DNA of 64,000 nucleotides, taken from NCBI GenBank assembly GCA_965220825.1, contig OZ244839.1, positions 3,038,001 through 3,102,000 on the forward strand. Reading direction: 5' to 3'. Each line of letters begins with the position of its first letter. The stretch's first letter is position 1. Origin of the DNA: G965220825 sp965220825. GTDB taxonomy: Bacteria > Pseudomonadota > Alphaproteobacteria > UBA828. Below the pieces are notes generated by a model. That model worked only from the letters and a program-made list of their open reading frames with translations. It made no database searches and was not told the DNA's origin. The position numbers were made by a program, and so were the translations under genes. Shown piece after piece: positions 1 to 10,256 of this stretch.

Positions 1-1000
1 GCAGTGCCGGGCCCATCCGCGGAATCCCGTTTAGGATCAGAGTGTGGAACGCGGCCTGAAGGGCGAGATAGTCCACCGCACCCAGCGGGCGGGCGCAAAG
101 TTCGTCGAAATGCGCCATGGCGACGCCCTTGGCGGTTTTCTTCAGGGTGAGCGTCCGCCCGCCCGGAACCTCGATCGTGGCAGGCGCCGGTGTCGCGTCT
201 CCCGTAAGCCGGCGGAAAGCGAGTGCGAGCGCCGTATCCGCCTCCGCCGACAGCGGCGTGTGATAGAGGCGGGCCTCCCTGAGATAGAGCTGCCGATAGT
301 CCTGGGCGCCGTCGAGCTCGAGCACCTCCATCCGCGCCTTTACCAGCTCGATGAAGGGCACGAAGTTCTGGCGGTTGATACCGCCTTCGTAGAGGGCGTC
401 CGGCGCATGGTTGGAGGTCATGACCGCGGTAACGCCCGCATCCAGCAGCCCATGGAACAGGCGCCCGAGGATCATCGCGTCCCCGATGTCGGAGACATGG
501 AACTCGTCGAAACAGAGCAGCCTCGCATCGCGCGCAATGTCCGCCGTTAAGGACGAGAATATTTCCGTCGCCCTTTCGCCGCCCGCGAGGCCCGCGCGGT
601 TGATGGCACGGTGAACCTCCTGCATGAAGGCGTGGTAGTGGACCCGCCGCTTCGCCGGGGTGGCCGCTCCCTCGAAGAAGAGGTCCATGAGCAGGGTCTT
701 TCCGCGGCCCACGCCGCCGAAGAGATAAAGGCCGCCGGGGGCGGCCGGCGGCGCTTCGCTCCCACCGCCGAAAAGCCGCCAGGAGCGCCGTTTCTTGCCC
801 CCGCGACGGGTATCGGGCGCAGCCAGGCTTTCGTGCAGGGCCTGGAGACGCGCGGCCGCGTGGGCCTGGGCAGGATCGAAACGCAACCTGCCCGCTTCGC
901 ACAGCGCGCGGTAGCCCGCCGCCGGGCCCTCCGCGTCTCCTGCGCCCGCGCAGCCGGTCTCGCGCGACTGGTTCCGCGATGCGGCGTCCTCCTGCGTCAT
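1..1000 (-). CDS. zapE: Cell division protein ZapE (AFG1-family ATPase), 3' end outside window
   Basis: P-loop ATPase of the AFG1/LACE1 family; in bacteria ZapE acts at the Z-ring during constriction (family knowledge). The minus strand is open from ATG at 1000 to the left edge, about 333 codons. Seen: Walker A GGVGRGKT at about residues 95-102, followed by a LLMDLFFE stretch, and Walker B LLCFDEFHVSD near residues 155-165, the aromatic-rich version typical of this family. The start ATG overlaps the stop of the upstream DUF2182 gene (ATGA), which suggests translational coupling. The C-terminus lies beyond the window. The family call is secure; the cell-division role is inferred from homologues. 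Confidence 0.9.
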   Translation of the reverse strand, partial: MTQEDAASRNQSRETGCAGAGDAEGPAAGYRALCEAGRLRFDPAQAHAAARLQALHESLAAPDTRRGGKKRRSWRLFGGGSEAPPAAPGGLYLFGGVGRGKTLLMDLFFEGAATPAKRRVHYHAFMQEVHRAINRAGLAGGERATEIFSSLTADIARDARLLCFDEFHVSDIGDAMILGRLFHGLLDAGVTAVMTSNHAPDALYEGGINRQNFVPFIELVKARMEVLELDGAQDYRQLYLREARLYHTPLSAEADTALALAFRRLTGDATPAPATIEVPGGRTLTLKKTAKGVAMAHFDELCARPLGAVDYLALQAAFHTLILNGIPRMGPAL

Positions 1001-1818
1001 CCCGCGACGCAGAGGTAGATGCCGGCTCCCGTCATGGCGCCGCCGCCGAGGCGGGCGATCCACTGGCCCTTCGGCAAGAGCTTTTCCGCGGCGACGAAGG
1101 CCGTGATCGCCGCCACCAGGCCGAGGTTCATCACGCCGCCCACGAACAGCAGTCCCATGACGGCCCAGCAGCAGCCGAGGCAGAACGCGCCATGGCCGAA
1201 ACCCATGCGGAGGGCCCCGGCCGGCCCCGGCCGCCAATGCTGCATGAGAAACGCCATCGGCGAGCGGCAGTGGCGGAGGCAGGCATTTTTGAGCGGAGTC
1301 CACTGATAGAGGCCGGCGGCGATAAGCAGCGCGCCGCCTAAGACGGTACTGGTGCTTACCATGGCCGGCGAGAGCAGCGCCGCCTGCTGCAGGCCCCATT
1401 GCAATGCGGTCGCGCCCATGCTGAAGCCGGTCCAGGCCAGCAGATATCCCGAGGCGAACAGGCCGGTGGAGAGGCGGGGTGTGCCGCCGCCCGCCGGCCC
1501 CCTCGCGACCTTCGCGAACATCAGGACTGTCGGTGCGGCGCCCGGGAGCATCATGCCCGCCATCATCACCGCCCACATGACGAACATGAGCGCCCCGTCC
1601 ATGGCGCTCCACGCCCGAAGCGCCATCGCCGACATGGCGTCGCCTTCGGACATGGCCATCCCGTGGGAATCCATGTCCATGCCGAGGGTCAGGTGGACGA
1701 GATAGAACCAGGCGAGGCCCGTGGCGACCGCGAGACAAGCGGCAATGATCAGCGTGTCCCGCCGGAGAAGAGCTTCGATGGGGAAGGGCGCTGCGTCCGA
1801 CGCCGCCGAATCGCGCAT
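997..1818 (-). CDS. DUF2182 integral membrane protein
   Basis: A 273-residue polytopic membrane protein of the DUF2182 family, often described as predicted metal-binding; its function is unknown. Visible hydrophobic segments include residues about 22-45, 77-103, 117-135, 155-172 and 205-245. The Met-rich stretch around 80-92 (MWAVMMAGMMLPGA) and the Cys/His-bearing loops (NACLRHCRSP at 178-187, FCLGCCW at 212-218) are typical of the family. The ATG at 1818 was chosen because it lies 2 bases after the preceding SDR stop; a longer in-frame start at 1926 would run deep into that gene and add an Arg-rich tail. The stop overlaps the zapE start by 4 bases. Confidence 0.8.
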   Translation of the reverse strand: MRDSAASDAAPFPIEALLRRDTLIIAACLAVATGLAWFYLVHLTLGMDMDSHGMAMSEGDAMSAMALRAWSAMDGALMFVMWAVMMAGMMLPGAAPTVLMFAKVARGPAGGGTPRLSTGLFASGYLLAWTGFSMGATALQWGLQQAALLSPAMVSTSTVLGGALLIAAGLYQWTPLKNACLRHCRSPMAFLMQHWRPGPAGALRMGFGHGAFCLGCCWAVMGLLFVGGVMNLGLVAAITAFVAAEKLLPKGQWIARLGGGAMTGAGIYLCVAG

Positions 1819-1820
1819 GC

Positions 1821-2621
1821 TCAGTCGCACTTGGCGGTGAGTCCGCCGTCCACCACCAGATCGGCGGCGGTCACGTACCGGGCTTCGTCGGATGCGAGAT
1901 AGAGGGCGGCGTAAGCCACGTCCCACCCGTCCCCCATGCGGCCCATGGGAACCTGCGCATGGCGTTTGGCGATCAGGTCGTCGAGCCTGCCGCCCGCATA
2001 TTGTGCGGCAAGGCGGGTCTCCACCAGCGGCGTGTGCATAAGGCCCACCGATATGGAATTGCAGCGGATACCCCGGGCGGCGTACTGCACGGCGACCGCC
2101 TTGGTGAACTGCACCAGGCCGGCCTTGGCGGCGGCGTAGGCCGCGTGATGGTTGCCGATGAAGCGGAGCCCGGCGACGGAGGAAATATTGACGACGGCGC
2201 CTCCGCCCTGCCGCTCCATGATCGGGAGCGCCCGCCTCGTCACCAGATAGGCGCTGGTGAGATTGAACTCGATCTGGGCACGCCAGTCCTCCTCGTCGAG
2301 CTCCACCGGGCCGCCCGGCACCGAGCCGCCGACATTGTTTACCAGCAGATGGAGCCCGCCCCAGCGCGCGGCCGTCGCGGCGACAGCCCGTTCGACATCC
2401 GCGCTCTCCGTGACGTCGGCGACCTCCACGGCGCCGTCACCGCCTTCGTCGGCGATGAGCCGGCAGGTCTCCTCCGCCGCGCTGGCATCGCGATCCACCA
2501 CGGCCACGCGGGCACCCTCACGGGCGAAGAGGACGGCCGTCGCCCGCCCGTTTCCCCAGCCCGGACCCACCGATCCCGCGCCGGTCACCAGCGCGACCTT
2601 TCCCTCGAGCCGCTTCGTCAT
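1821..2621 (-). CDS. SDR-family NAD(P)-dependent oxidoreductase
   Basis: A 266-residue classical short-chain dehydrogenase/reductase. Seen: the N-terminal Rossmann glycine motif (TGAGSVGPGWG, a slightly expanded form), the NNVGG variant of the NNAG motif, a Ser in NISSVAG, the catalytic YAAAK, and a C-terminal DGGLTAKCD tail. ATG at 2621 gives the usual family N-terminus (MTKRLEGKVALVTGAGS) and has GAGG just upstream; longer in-frame starts would add about 38 non-conserved residues. Substrate cannot be read from the sequence. It is the first gene of the SDR-DUF2182-zapE string and diverges from alaS across a 190-bp gap. Confidence 0.85.
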   Translation of the reverse strand: MTKRLEGKVALVTGAGSVGPGWGNGRATAVLFAREGARVAVVDRDASAAEETCRLIADEGGDGAVEVADVTESADVERAVAATAARWGGLHLLVNNVGGSVPGGPVELDEEDWRAQIEFNLTSAYLVTRRALPIMERQGGGAVVNISSVAGLRFIGNHHAAYAAAKAGLVQFTKAVAVQYAARGIRCNSISVGLMHTPLVETRLAAQYAGGRLDDLIAKRHAQVPMGRMGDGWDVAYAALYLASDEARYVTAADLVVDGGLTAKCD

Positions 2622-2811
2622 GGGCCTCAATCTACCACCCGCCGCCGCTCTGCGCAGGCCAGCGCCGGACGGTCCGGGCACCTTCGGATGCATCCCGAAC
2701 AAGGGCCATGTCTGGACACGCATCCGAGCGCACATTAAGTAGCGTCATCCGAAGCCGACACCCAATCCGAGAGTCGCGCGGGCGCGCGGGCTTTCGCGCG
2801 AGACGTGTCCC

Positions 2812-5463
<2,652 letters not shown>

Positions 5464-5475
5464 GGGCCGTTGCCG

Positions 5476-5490
5476 CCGGCGAGTCGCCGG
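5476..5490. terminator. GC-rich hairpin in the alaS / phaB convergent gap
   Basis: A perfect 6-bp stem CCGGCG/CGCCGG with a 3-base loop sits in the 36-bp space between two converging stop codons. It could serve as a bidirectional stop or barrier. There is no T-run on either side, so an intrinsic terminator is only a possibility. Confidence 0.35.
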
Positions 5491-5499
5491 TCGGCCGCC

Positions 5500-6222
5500 T
5501 CAATACATGTGGGTGCCGCCGTTCATGGTGATGGTCGAGCCCGTGGTCCAGGCCGCCTTCTCGTCCACCAGAAAGAGCACCGCGTGGGCGACCTCCTCCT
5601 CCGCGCCCATTCGGCGGATCGGCGACTTGTCGAGAATCTTCTCGAGGATGCGCTCAGGCATCTCGCGCATCAACTCCGTGTCCACATAGCCCGGTGCGAC
5701 GGTGTTCACCGTGATGCCGTGCTTTGCGCCTTCCAGCGCGAGCGCCTTGGTGAAGCCGTGCATGCCGGCCTTCGCGGCCACATAGTTGACCTGATTGCGC
5801 TGGCCCGCCTGGCCGTTCATGGAGCCGATCTGGACGATCCGTCCCCAGCCGCGTTCCATCATGCCGGGATAGACCACCTTCGACATGTGGAAGACCGAAT
5901 CCAGATTCACCCGTACCACGCGCTCCCACTGCGCGTCCGTCATATTCTCGAACCGGTTGTCGGAGACGGTGCCGGCGTTGTTCACCAATATCTCCACGGG
6001 ACCCGACGCCGCCTCCACCGCCGCGACGCCTTCGCGGCAGGCGGCACCGTCGCTCACGTCCCAGCGAAAGGCGGGGATGCCGGTTGCGCGGGTGAAGGAT
6101 TCGGCGTCCTCGTCGTTCGCGTGATAGTTGACGGCGACGTCATAGTTCGCCGCCTGAAGCGCACGTGCGATCGCCGCGCCGATGCCGCGCGTCCCGCCGG
6201 TGATCAGGGCGAGTCTTGCCAT
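5500..6222 (-). CDS. Acetoacetyl-CoA reductase-like SDR (PhaB paralogue, distal copy)
   Basis: A 240-residue SDR closely resembling the adjacent PhaB copy. PhaB reduces acetoacetyl-CoA to (R)-3-hydroxybutyryl-CoA with NADPH for polyhydroxyalkanoate synthesis. Seen: TGGTRGIG at residues 8-15, catalytic Ser134, Tyr147 and Lys151, and the conserved NGQAGQ loop. It departs from canonical PhaB at residues 85-89, reading TVSDN where the neighbour reads ITRDG. ATG at 6222 starts with MARLALITGGTRGIG; an upstream in-frame start would overlap the neighbouring gene. It is last in a string FGE-like, PhaC-like, PhaB, PhaB-like. It may have the same or a related 3-ketoacyl-CoA substrate. Confidence 0.85.
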   Translation of the reverse strand: MARLALITGGTRGIGAAIARALQAANYDVAVNYHANDEDAESFTRATGIPAFRWDVSDGAACREGVAAVEAASGPVEILVNNAGTVSDNRFENMTDAQWERVVRVNLDSVFHMSKVVYPGMMERGWGRIVQIGSMNGQAGQRNQVNYVAAKAGMHGFTKALALEGAKHGITVNTVAPGYVDTELMREMPERILEKILDKSPIRRMGAEEEVAHAVLFLVDEKAAWTTGSTITMNGGTHMY

Positions 6223-6283
6223 TGGTTCGCTCCGTTGGGGTTGTTTCCTGTGGCGAGGGATCGGGCGGCTTGGTGCCGCCGCG

Positions 6284-7006
6284 TCAATACATGTGGTGAC
6301 CGCCATTCACCGAGAGCGTGGAGCCGGTGATGAAGTCCGCATCGTCCGCCACCAGGAAGAGCACCGCGCGGGCGATGTCCGCGGCGCGGCCCAGCCGGCC
6401 CACCGGGATGCTTGCGACGATCTTGTCCAGCACCTCCGCAGGCACCGCGCGCACCATTTCCGTATCCACATAGCCCGGCGCGACGGCGTTGACGGTGATG
6501 CCGTGGCGCGCGCCTTCCTGGGCCAGAGCCTTGGTGAAGCCGTGGATGCCCGACTTTGCGGCGGCGTAGTTGACCTGTCCGTACTGCCCCGCCTGTCCGT
6601 TGATAGAGCCGATATTGACGATCCGCCCGAACTTGCGGGTGCGCATCCCGGGAAAGGCCGTATGGCAGGTGTTGAAGCAGGAGCCCAGATTGGTGTCCAG
6701 CACCGATTGCCAGCTTTCCGGCGTCATCTTCTGGATCGTCCCGTCCCGGGTGATACCGGCATTGTTGACCACGATGTCGATCGGCCCGATCTCCGTCTCG
6801 ATCGTCTCCATGCCGCTGCGGCATGCCTCTGCGTCCGCGACGTCCCACTTGTAGACCGGGATCCCCGTTTCCGCTTGGAAGCGTTCCGCCGCCGCGTCGT
6901 TTGCGTGATAGTTGGCGGCGACCCGGTAGCCGGCCTCCTTGAGCGCCCGGGAGATTGCGCCGCCGATCCCGCGCGTCCCGCCCGTGACGAGCGCAACCCG
7001 TGCCAT
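6284..7006 (-). CDS. phaB: Acetoacetyl-CoA reductase (PhaB)
   Basis: A 240-residue SDR that retains the PhaB hallmarks: TGGTRGIG near the N-terminus, NNAGITRDG at 81-89, Ser134, Tyr147 and Lys151, and the NGQAGQYGQ loop that contacts the acyl-CoA in studied PhaB enzymes. It makes (R)-3-hydroxyacyl-CoA with NADPH, the direct precursor for PHA polymerisation. It lies 82 bp downstream of the PhaC-like gene and 61 bp upstream of a second copy of equal length, so the pair looks like a tandem duplication. The call as PhaB rather than FabG rests on the ITRDG signature and on the PhaC-like neighbour. Confidence 0.88.
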   Translation of the reverse strand: MARVALVTGGTRGIGGAISRALKEAGYRVAANYHANDAAAERFQAETGIPVYKWDVADAEACRSGMETIETEIGPIDIVVNNAGITRDGTIQKMTPESWQSVLDTNLGSCFNTCHTAFPGMRTRKFGRIVNIGSINGQAGQYGQVNYAAAKSGIHGFTKALAQEGARHGITVNAVAPGYVDTEMVRAVPAEVLDKIVASIPVGRLGRAADIARAVLFLVADDADFITGSTLSVNGGHHMY

Positions 7007-7088
7007 GATTCTTCTCCCCGGATGACAGTTCGTACCGAAGGACGCGTCCGCGCCCGTGCCGCTTGATATGCGATGCCGTGCCGGGGTT

Positions 7089-8306
7089 TCAAGCGCCTTG
7101 ACGGGGGACGCGTTGCTCCGCCGCGTTTACGCATATCCAGTCCGCGAGCCCCCGCCACAACGCCCGCTTTGCCCGGGGGCTCGCCATCATCCCGATATGG
7201 CCGAGGGCGGGTCGTCTCGTCTCCACGCGGGGAAGCAAGCCGCTGATGGCGGCGGCGGACTCCGGCGGGACGATGCGGTCGCGCGCCGGCACCACATTGA
7301 GCACGGGTACGCGGATGCGCGCGGGACGAACCGCTTCGCCCCCGACCGACCAGCGGCCGCGCATCGGCGTGTTGGCGCCGTACCAGCCTTCGAGGCAGGT
7401 GCGCGCGACGGGAGAGGCGAGCGGCACCCCGTCATTGAGCCAGTCCTCCAGTGCGACGAAGTTCTGCGCTGCCGCGGAGCGCCCGTCCAGCGCGGCAAAG
7501 GCCGCAAACTTGCGTACCGCATAAAGCGGGTCGAGCGACGCGAACAGGATCCGGATCATGTCGGTGGGCAGGCAGCCGCAAGCCTCCGCGATACCCGCCA
7601 GCATGGGCCAGAGCGTTGCGAGGAACGCCGGCGGCGCGCCGCCTGCGTGAAAGTCCCACGGCGCGGCCAGAAGGACCAGTGCGGAGACGTCTCGCCGCCG
7701 CGCGAGCGGCAGCGCCAGGAGGCCGCCCATGCAGTAGCCGAGCAGCGCTACCGGGCGGCCTGCGTCCTCTCGCGCGGCGTCCAGCGCGCCGCCCAACCGC
7801 CCGAGGATATAGTCGTCCAGCCCGAACCGCCGCTCCCACGGTCCCGGGGATCCCCAGTCAAGCAGATAGGGGCAGAGTCCGCGTTCGCGCAGATAGCGGG
7901 CGAAGCTGCGCCTTGCCGAAAGGTCCAGGATGTAGGCGCGGTTGATGAGGGACGGGACGAGCAGCACGGGCACGCCCGCACCGTTCTCCGGCGCGCCATA
8001 GGCGAGGAGCCGCGTCGCGCCCTCCTGCCAGAGCACGGGCGGGTCTTTGAGCCGCCGCCGGTAGGGATGCGCCCGGTAGCGCGAGACTCCGGCGAGGAAG
8101 CCCGCGAGCCGCTCCGCCGCCTCCGCACCGCATCTTCGTGCCAGGGCGTCCGTGGGGATCGCCTGCTCCGCGTGTCCTCCCGTAGGCGGCGGGGCGGCCC
8201 CGAGGGCAAAGGCGCCGAGCGGGGCGAACGCGCTCGTGGCTGCGATCCCGAGATGGAGCGGAAACGGCCGGGGGCCGATACGCGCCGCCGGCGAAGCCTG
8301 TGTCAC
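7089..8306 (-). CDS. PhaC-like polyhydroxyalkanoate synthase / alpha-beta hydrolase, short form
   Basis: A 405-residue alpha/beta-hydrolase-fold protein resembling PHA synthases, which polymerise 3-hydroxyacyl-CoA on a catalytic cysteine. Seen: the lipase-like box GYCMGG with Cys192, the upstream PYLLDW motif at 146-151 typical of PhaC, and a likely triad completed by Asp343 (ARDRIVP) and His370 (LGHIG). Its length fits class III or IV synthases better than the roughly 590-residue class I enzymes, yet no PhaE or PhaR partner gene is nearby. It starts with GTG overlapping the previous stop (GTGA) and is followed by two PhaB genes, supporting a PHA role. A related depolymerising or acyl-transfer activity cannot be excluded. 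Confidence 0.75.
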   Translation of the reverse strand: MTQASPAARIGPRPFPLHLGIAATSAFAPLGAFALGAAPPPTGGHAEQAIPTDALARRCGAEAAERLAGFLAGVSRYRAHPYRRRLKDPPVLWQEGATRLLAYGAPENGAGVPVLLVPSLINRAYILDLSARRSFARYLRERGLCPYLLDWGSPGPWERRFGLDDYILGRLGGALDAAREDAGRPVALLGYCMGGLLALPLARRRDVSALVLLAAPWDFHAGGAPPAFLATLWPMLAGIAEACGCLPTDMIRILFASLDPLYAVRKFAAFAALDGRSAAAQNFVALEDWLNDGVPLASPVARTCLEGWYGANTPMRGRWSVGGEAVRPARIRVPVLNVVPARDRIVPPESAAAISGLLPRVETRRPALGHIGMMASPRAKRALWRGLADWICVNAAEQRVPRQGA

Positions 8307-9172
8307 TGTTCGACGGAGGGCGCCCGGCTTTCGGGCGCGGGGTCCGCCGCGAGCCGGAAGCCGATCAGGATGTGCTTGAGTGCGGCGGGTCTGCCGTGGC
8401 GTGCCGCCGGGCGGCAGACGCCGCAGCCGCTGTCATCCCACGAGCCGCCCTTGACGGTGAAGCGGCCCGGGCGGCCGCGCGTCGCCGTCCATTCGAAGAC
8501 CTGTCCCGCCGCGTCCAGCATGCCGTAGGGGCTGGCGCCGGCGGGAAAGCGCCCGACCGGCATGGTGTCGAAGGGGCCTGCGTCGTGGCTGTTGAGGCGC
8601 GCGGGGTCGAAACCGTCTCCCCAGGGGAAGAGTCGTCCATCCGTTCCGCGCGCGGCCTTCTCCCATTCGAGTTCGGTGGGAAGCCGCCAGGTGCGTCCCG
8701 TCCGGGCGGAGAGCCAGGCGGCGTAGGCGTTCGCGTCCGCGTGGGAGACCAGCACCACCGGATGATCTCCACGGTCCTCCGGCGGCATGCCGTCCTGCCA
8801 CGAATGACGGCGGGTGCGCGTATAGGGGTGGATCAGCCCGTAGCCGCGCCAGGTCGCTTCGTCGACGCCGGGTGCGGGTCGGCCCGTTGCGGCGACGAAG
8901 GCCGCATATTGACGGTTGGTGATGGGCGTTCGCGTGATGAAGAAACCTTCCAGCCGATGGGTGCCGCGCTTGCGCTCCCGCGCATACCAGCGTCCCTCAC
9001 GTGTCCGGCTGTGGCCGTAGGCGGTCTCGTCCAGCCGGTAGGCGGCTTCGCGTTCGGCCGCATCGGAGCCCGCGATGAAAGGGCCCGCGGGCACCTCGAT
9101 CAGCGCGGGCACGGTCGGATTGCGCTCGCCGGCATCGGCGGTTGTTGCCAGGGTGCAGCACGCGGCGGCCAA
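8303..9172 (-). CDS. Formylglycine-generating enzyme-like (SUMF1/FGE-sulfatase fold) exported protein
   Basis: FGE-sulfatase-fold protein of about 289 residues. Seen: the opening IEVPAGPFIAGSD, the motif FFITRTPITNRQYAAF, LPTELEWEKAARG, FPWGD, and the C-terminal block VKGGSWDDSG with the close pair GCGVC and the ending IGFRLA. The family includes copper-dependent formylglycine-generating enzymes and several non-sulfatase modifiers. A short hydrophobic Ala/Cys-rich N-terminus before TTADA suggests export. The start is uncertain: TTG at 9172 is used here; no ATG or GTG exists between it and the divergent Sel1 gene, and a rare upstream start would lengthen the signal peptide. No sulfatase gene is in the window. 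It is coupled to the PhaC-like gene by a GTGA overlap. Confidence 0.72.
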   Translation of the reverse strand: MAAACCTLATTADAGERNPTVPALIEVPAGPFIAGSDAAEREAAYRLDETAYGHSRTREGRWYARERKRGTHRLEGFFITRTPITNRQYAAFVAATGRPAPGVDEATWRGYGLIHPYTRTRRHSWQDGMPPEDRGDHPVVLVSHADANAYAAWLSARTGRTWRLPTELEWEKAARGTDGRLFPWGDGFDPARLNSHDAGPFDTMPVGRFPAGASPYGMLDAAGQVFEWTATRGRPGRFTVKGGSWDDSGCGVCRPAARHGRPAALKHILIGFRLAADPAPESRAPSVEQ

Positions 9173-9220
9173 TGCGACGGCGTGTGCGGCGCGGCGGCCG
9201 CAAGCTGTTAGGATCGCCGG

Positions 9221-10108
9221 ATGATGCGACCGATCCCTTGCGTGCTCCTTTTGGCTCTTGCCGCCTGCGCTGCCGATCCGTCCCGGCTGTCTGGGGACGA
9301 ATCCCGCGCGCCGGTGCCAGGCGCGGAGACGGAGCGGTATGCGGACATGGCCCATCAGCTTGCCGGGCCCGGCAGCGGCTTGGAAGGCGACCGCGTCCTG
9401 TTGGGGATGGCGGTTCAGGGTCATGCGTCTTCCCAATATCTGCTGGGCGTGATGTACGGCAACGGCGAACGCATGTTTCGCGATCCGGCCCAGGCGGTCA
9501 AATGGCTGGGGCGTGCCGCGGCGCAAGGCCATGGTCCGGCGCGCGCCCACCTCGCGGCCATGGCGGAGCGGGGAGACGTATCGGCGCACCGGACGCTGGG
9601 TCTGCTCTACCGAGACGGCTCGGGCACGCGCCGGGACGAGACGATGGCCCGGCGTCATCTGCGGGCCGCCGCCAGGGCCGGAGACCCGCCCGCGCTTCTT
9701 GCTCTCGGCACTCTGGGCGGGGCGGACGGTACCGCGGCGTTCCACCGTGCGGCGGAAGGCGCGGCCGCTGCGGTCGGCCGGACGCGGCGCGCGGCGTTCC
9801 TGGACCTCATGGGCGATGGCGCCGAGACCCGACTGGCCCCACCCCGATTGGTCGACGCGCGCCGCGCACAGGCGCTCGCCCATTACTGGGTCGGCATGGC
9901 GTATCTCCTGGGTGCGGGCGTCCCCCCGGACGCCACCCTCGCCATAGCGCACCAGTGCGCGGCCGTATCCCTGGGCTCGCCCGCGGCCGCCCGCGCTCTC
10001 GCCCGGATGCTGACCCAGGGCCGCGGCCTCCCGCGCGATCTCGCCCTCGCTCGCTCGTGGCTCGCCCTTCCCACGCCCCGCGCGCTTGCTCCGTGCGGCA
10101 CATCGTAG
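9221..10108 (+). CDS. Sel1-repeat lipoprotein
   Basis: A 295-residue protein with a lipoprotein signal peptide: MMRPIP, a short hydrophobic run, and lipobox LALAAC with Cys16 as the likely lipidated residue. Downstream are several Sel1-like helical repeats, for example around SSQYLLGVMYGNG with AVKWLGRAAAQGH, HRTLGLLYRDGSGTRRD with ARRHLRAAARAGD, and AHYWVGMAYLLGAG. Sel1 repeats usually scaffold protein-protein contacts, often in envelope or regulatory complexes. A specific partner cannot be read here. It diverges from the FGE-like gene with only about 50 bp or less between starts. Confidence 0.8.
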   Translation: MMRPIPCVLLLALAACAADPSRLSGDESRAPVPGAETERYADMAHQLAGPGSGLEGDRVLLGMAVQGHASSQYLLGVMYGNGERMFRDPAQAVKWLGRAAAQGHGPARAHLAAMAERGDVSAHRTLGLLYRDGSGTRRDETMARRHLRAAARAGDPPALLALGTLGGADGTAAFHRAAEGAAAAVGRTRRAAFLDLMGDGAETRLAPPRLVDARRAQALAHYWVGMAYLLGAGVPPDATLAIAHQCAAVSLGSPAAARALARMLTQGRGLPRDLALARSWLALPTPRALAPCGTS

Positions 10109-10256
10109 CGCCGCTTCCGGCCTCTTGCGGCGCCCGCTTCGGGGGCTGCGACGGGTCGATGGTCCGTATATTTTGATGAGCGCAGATTGAGGCCCGGACG
10201 CCGGCGCGTCAGTGGAACAAAGGCGCCGGGCATCGGGTGAATCGGAGACGGTGTCC

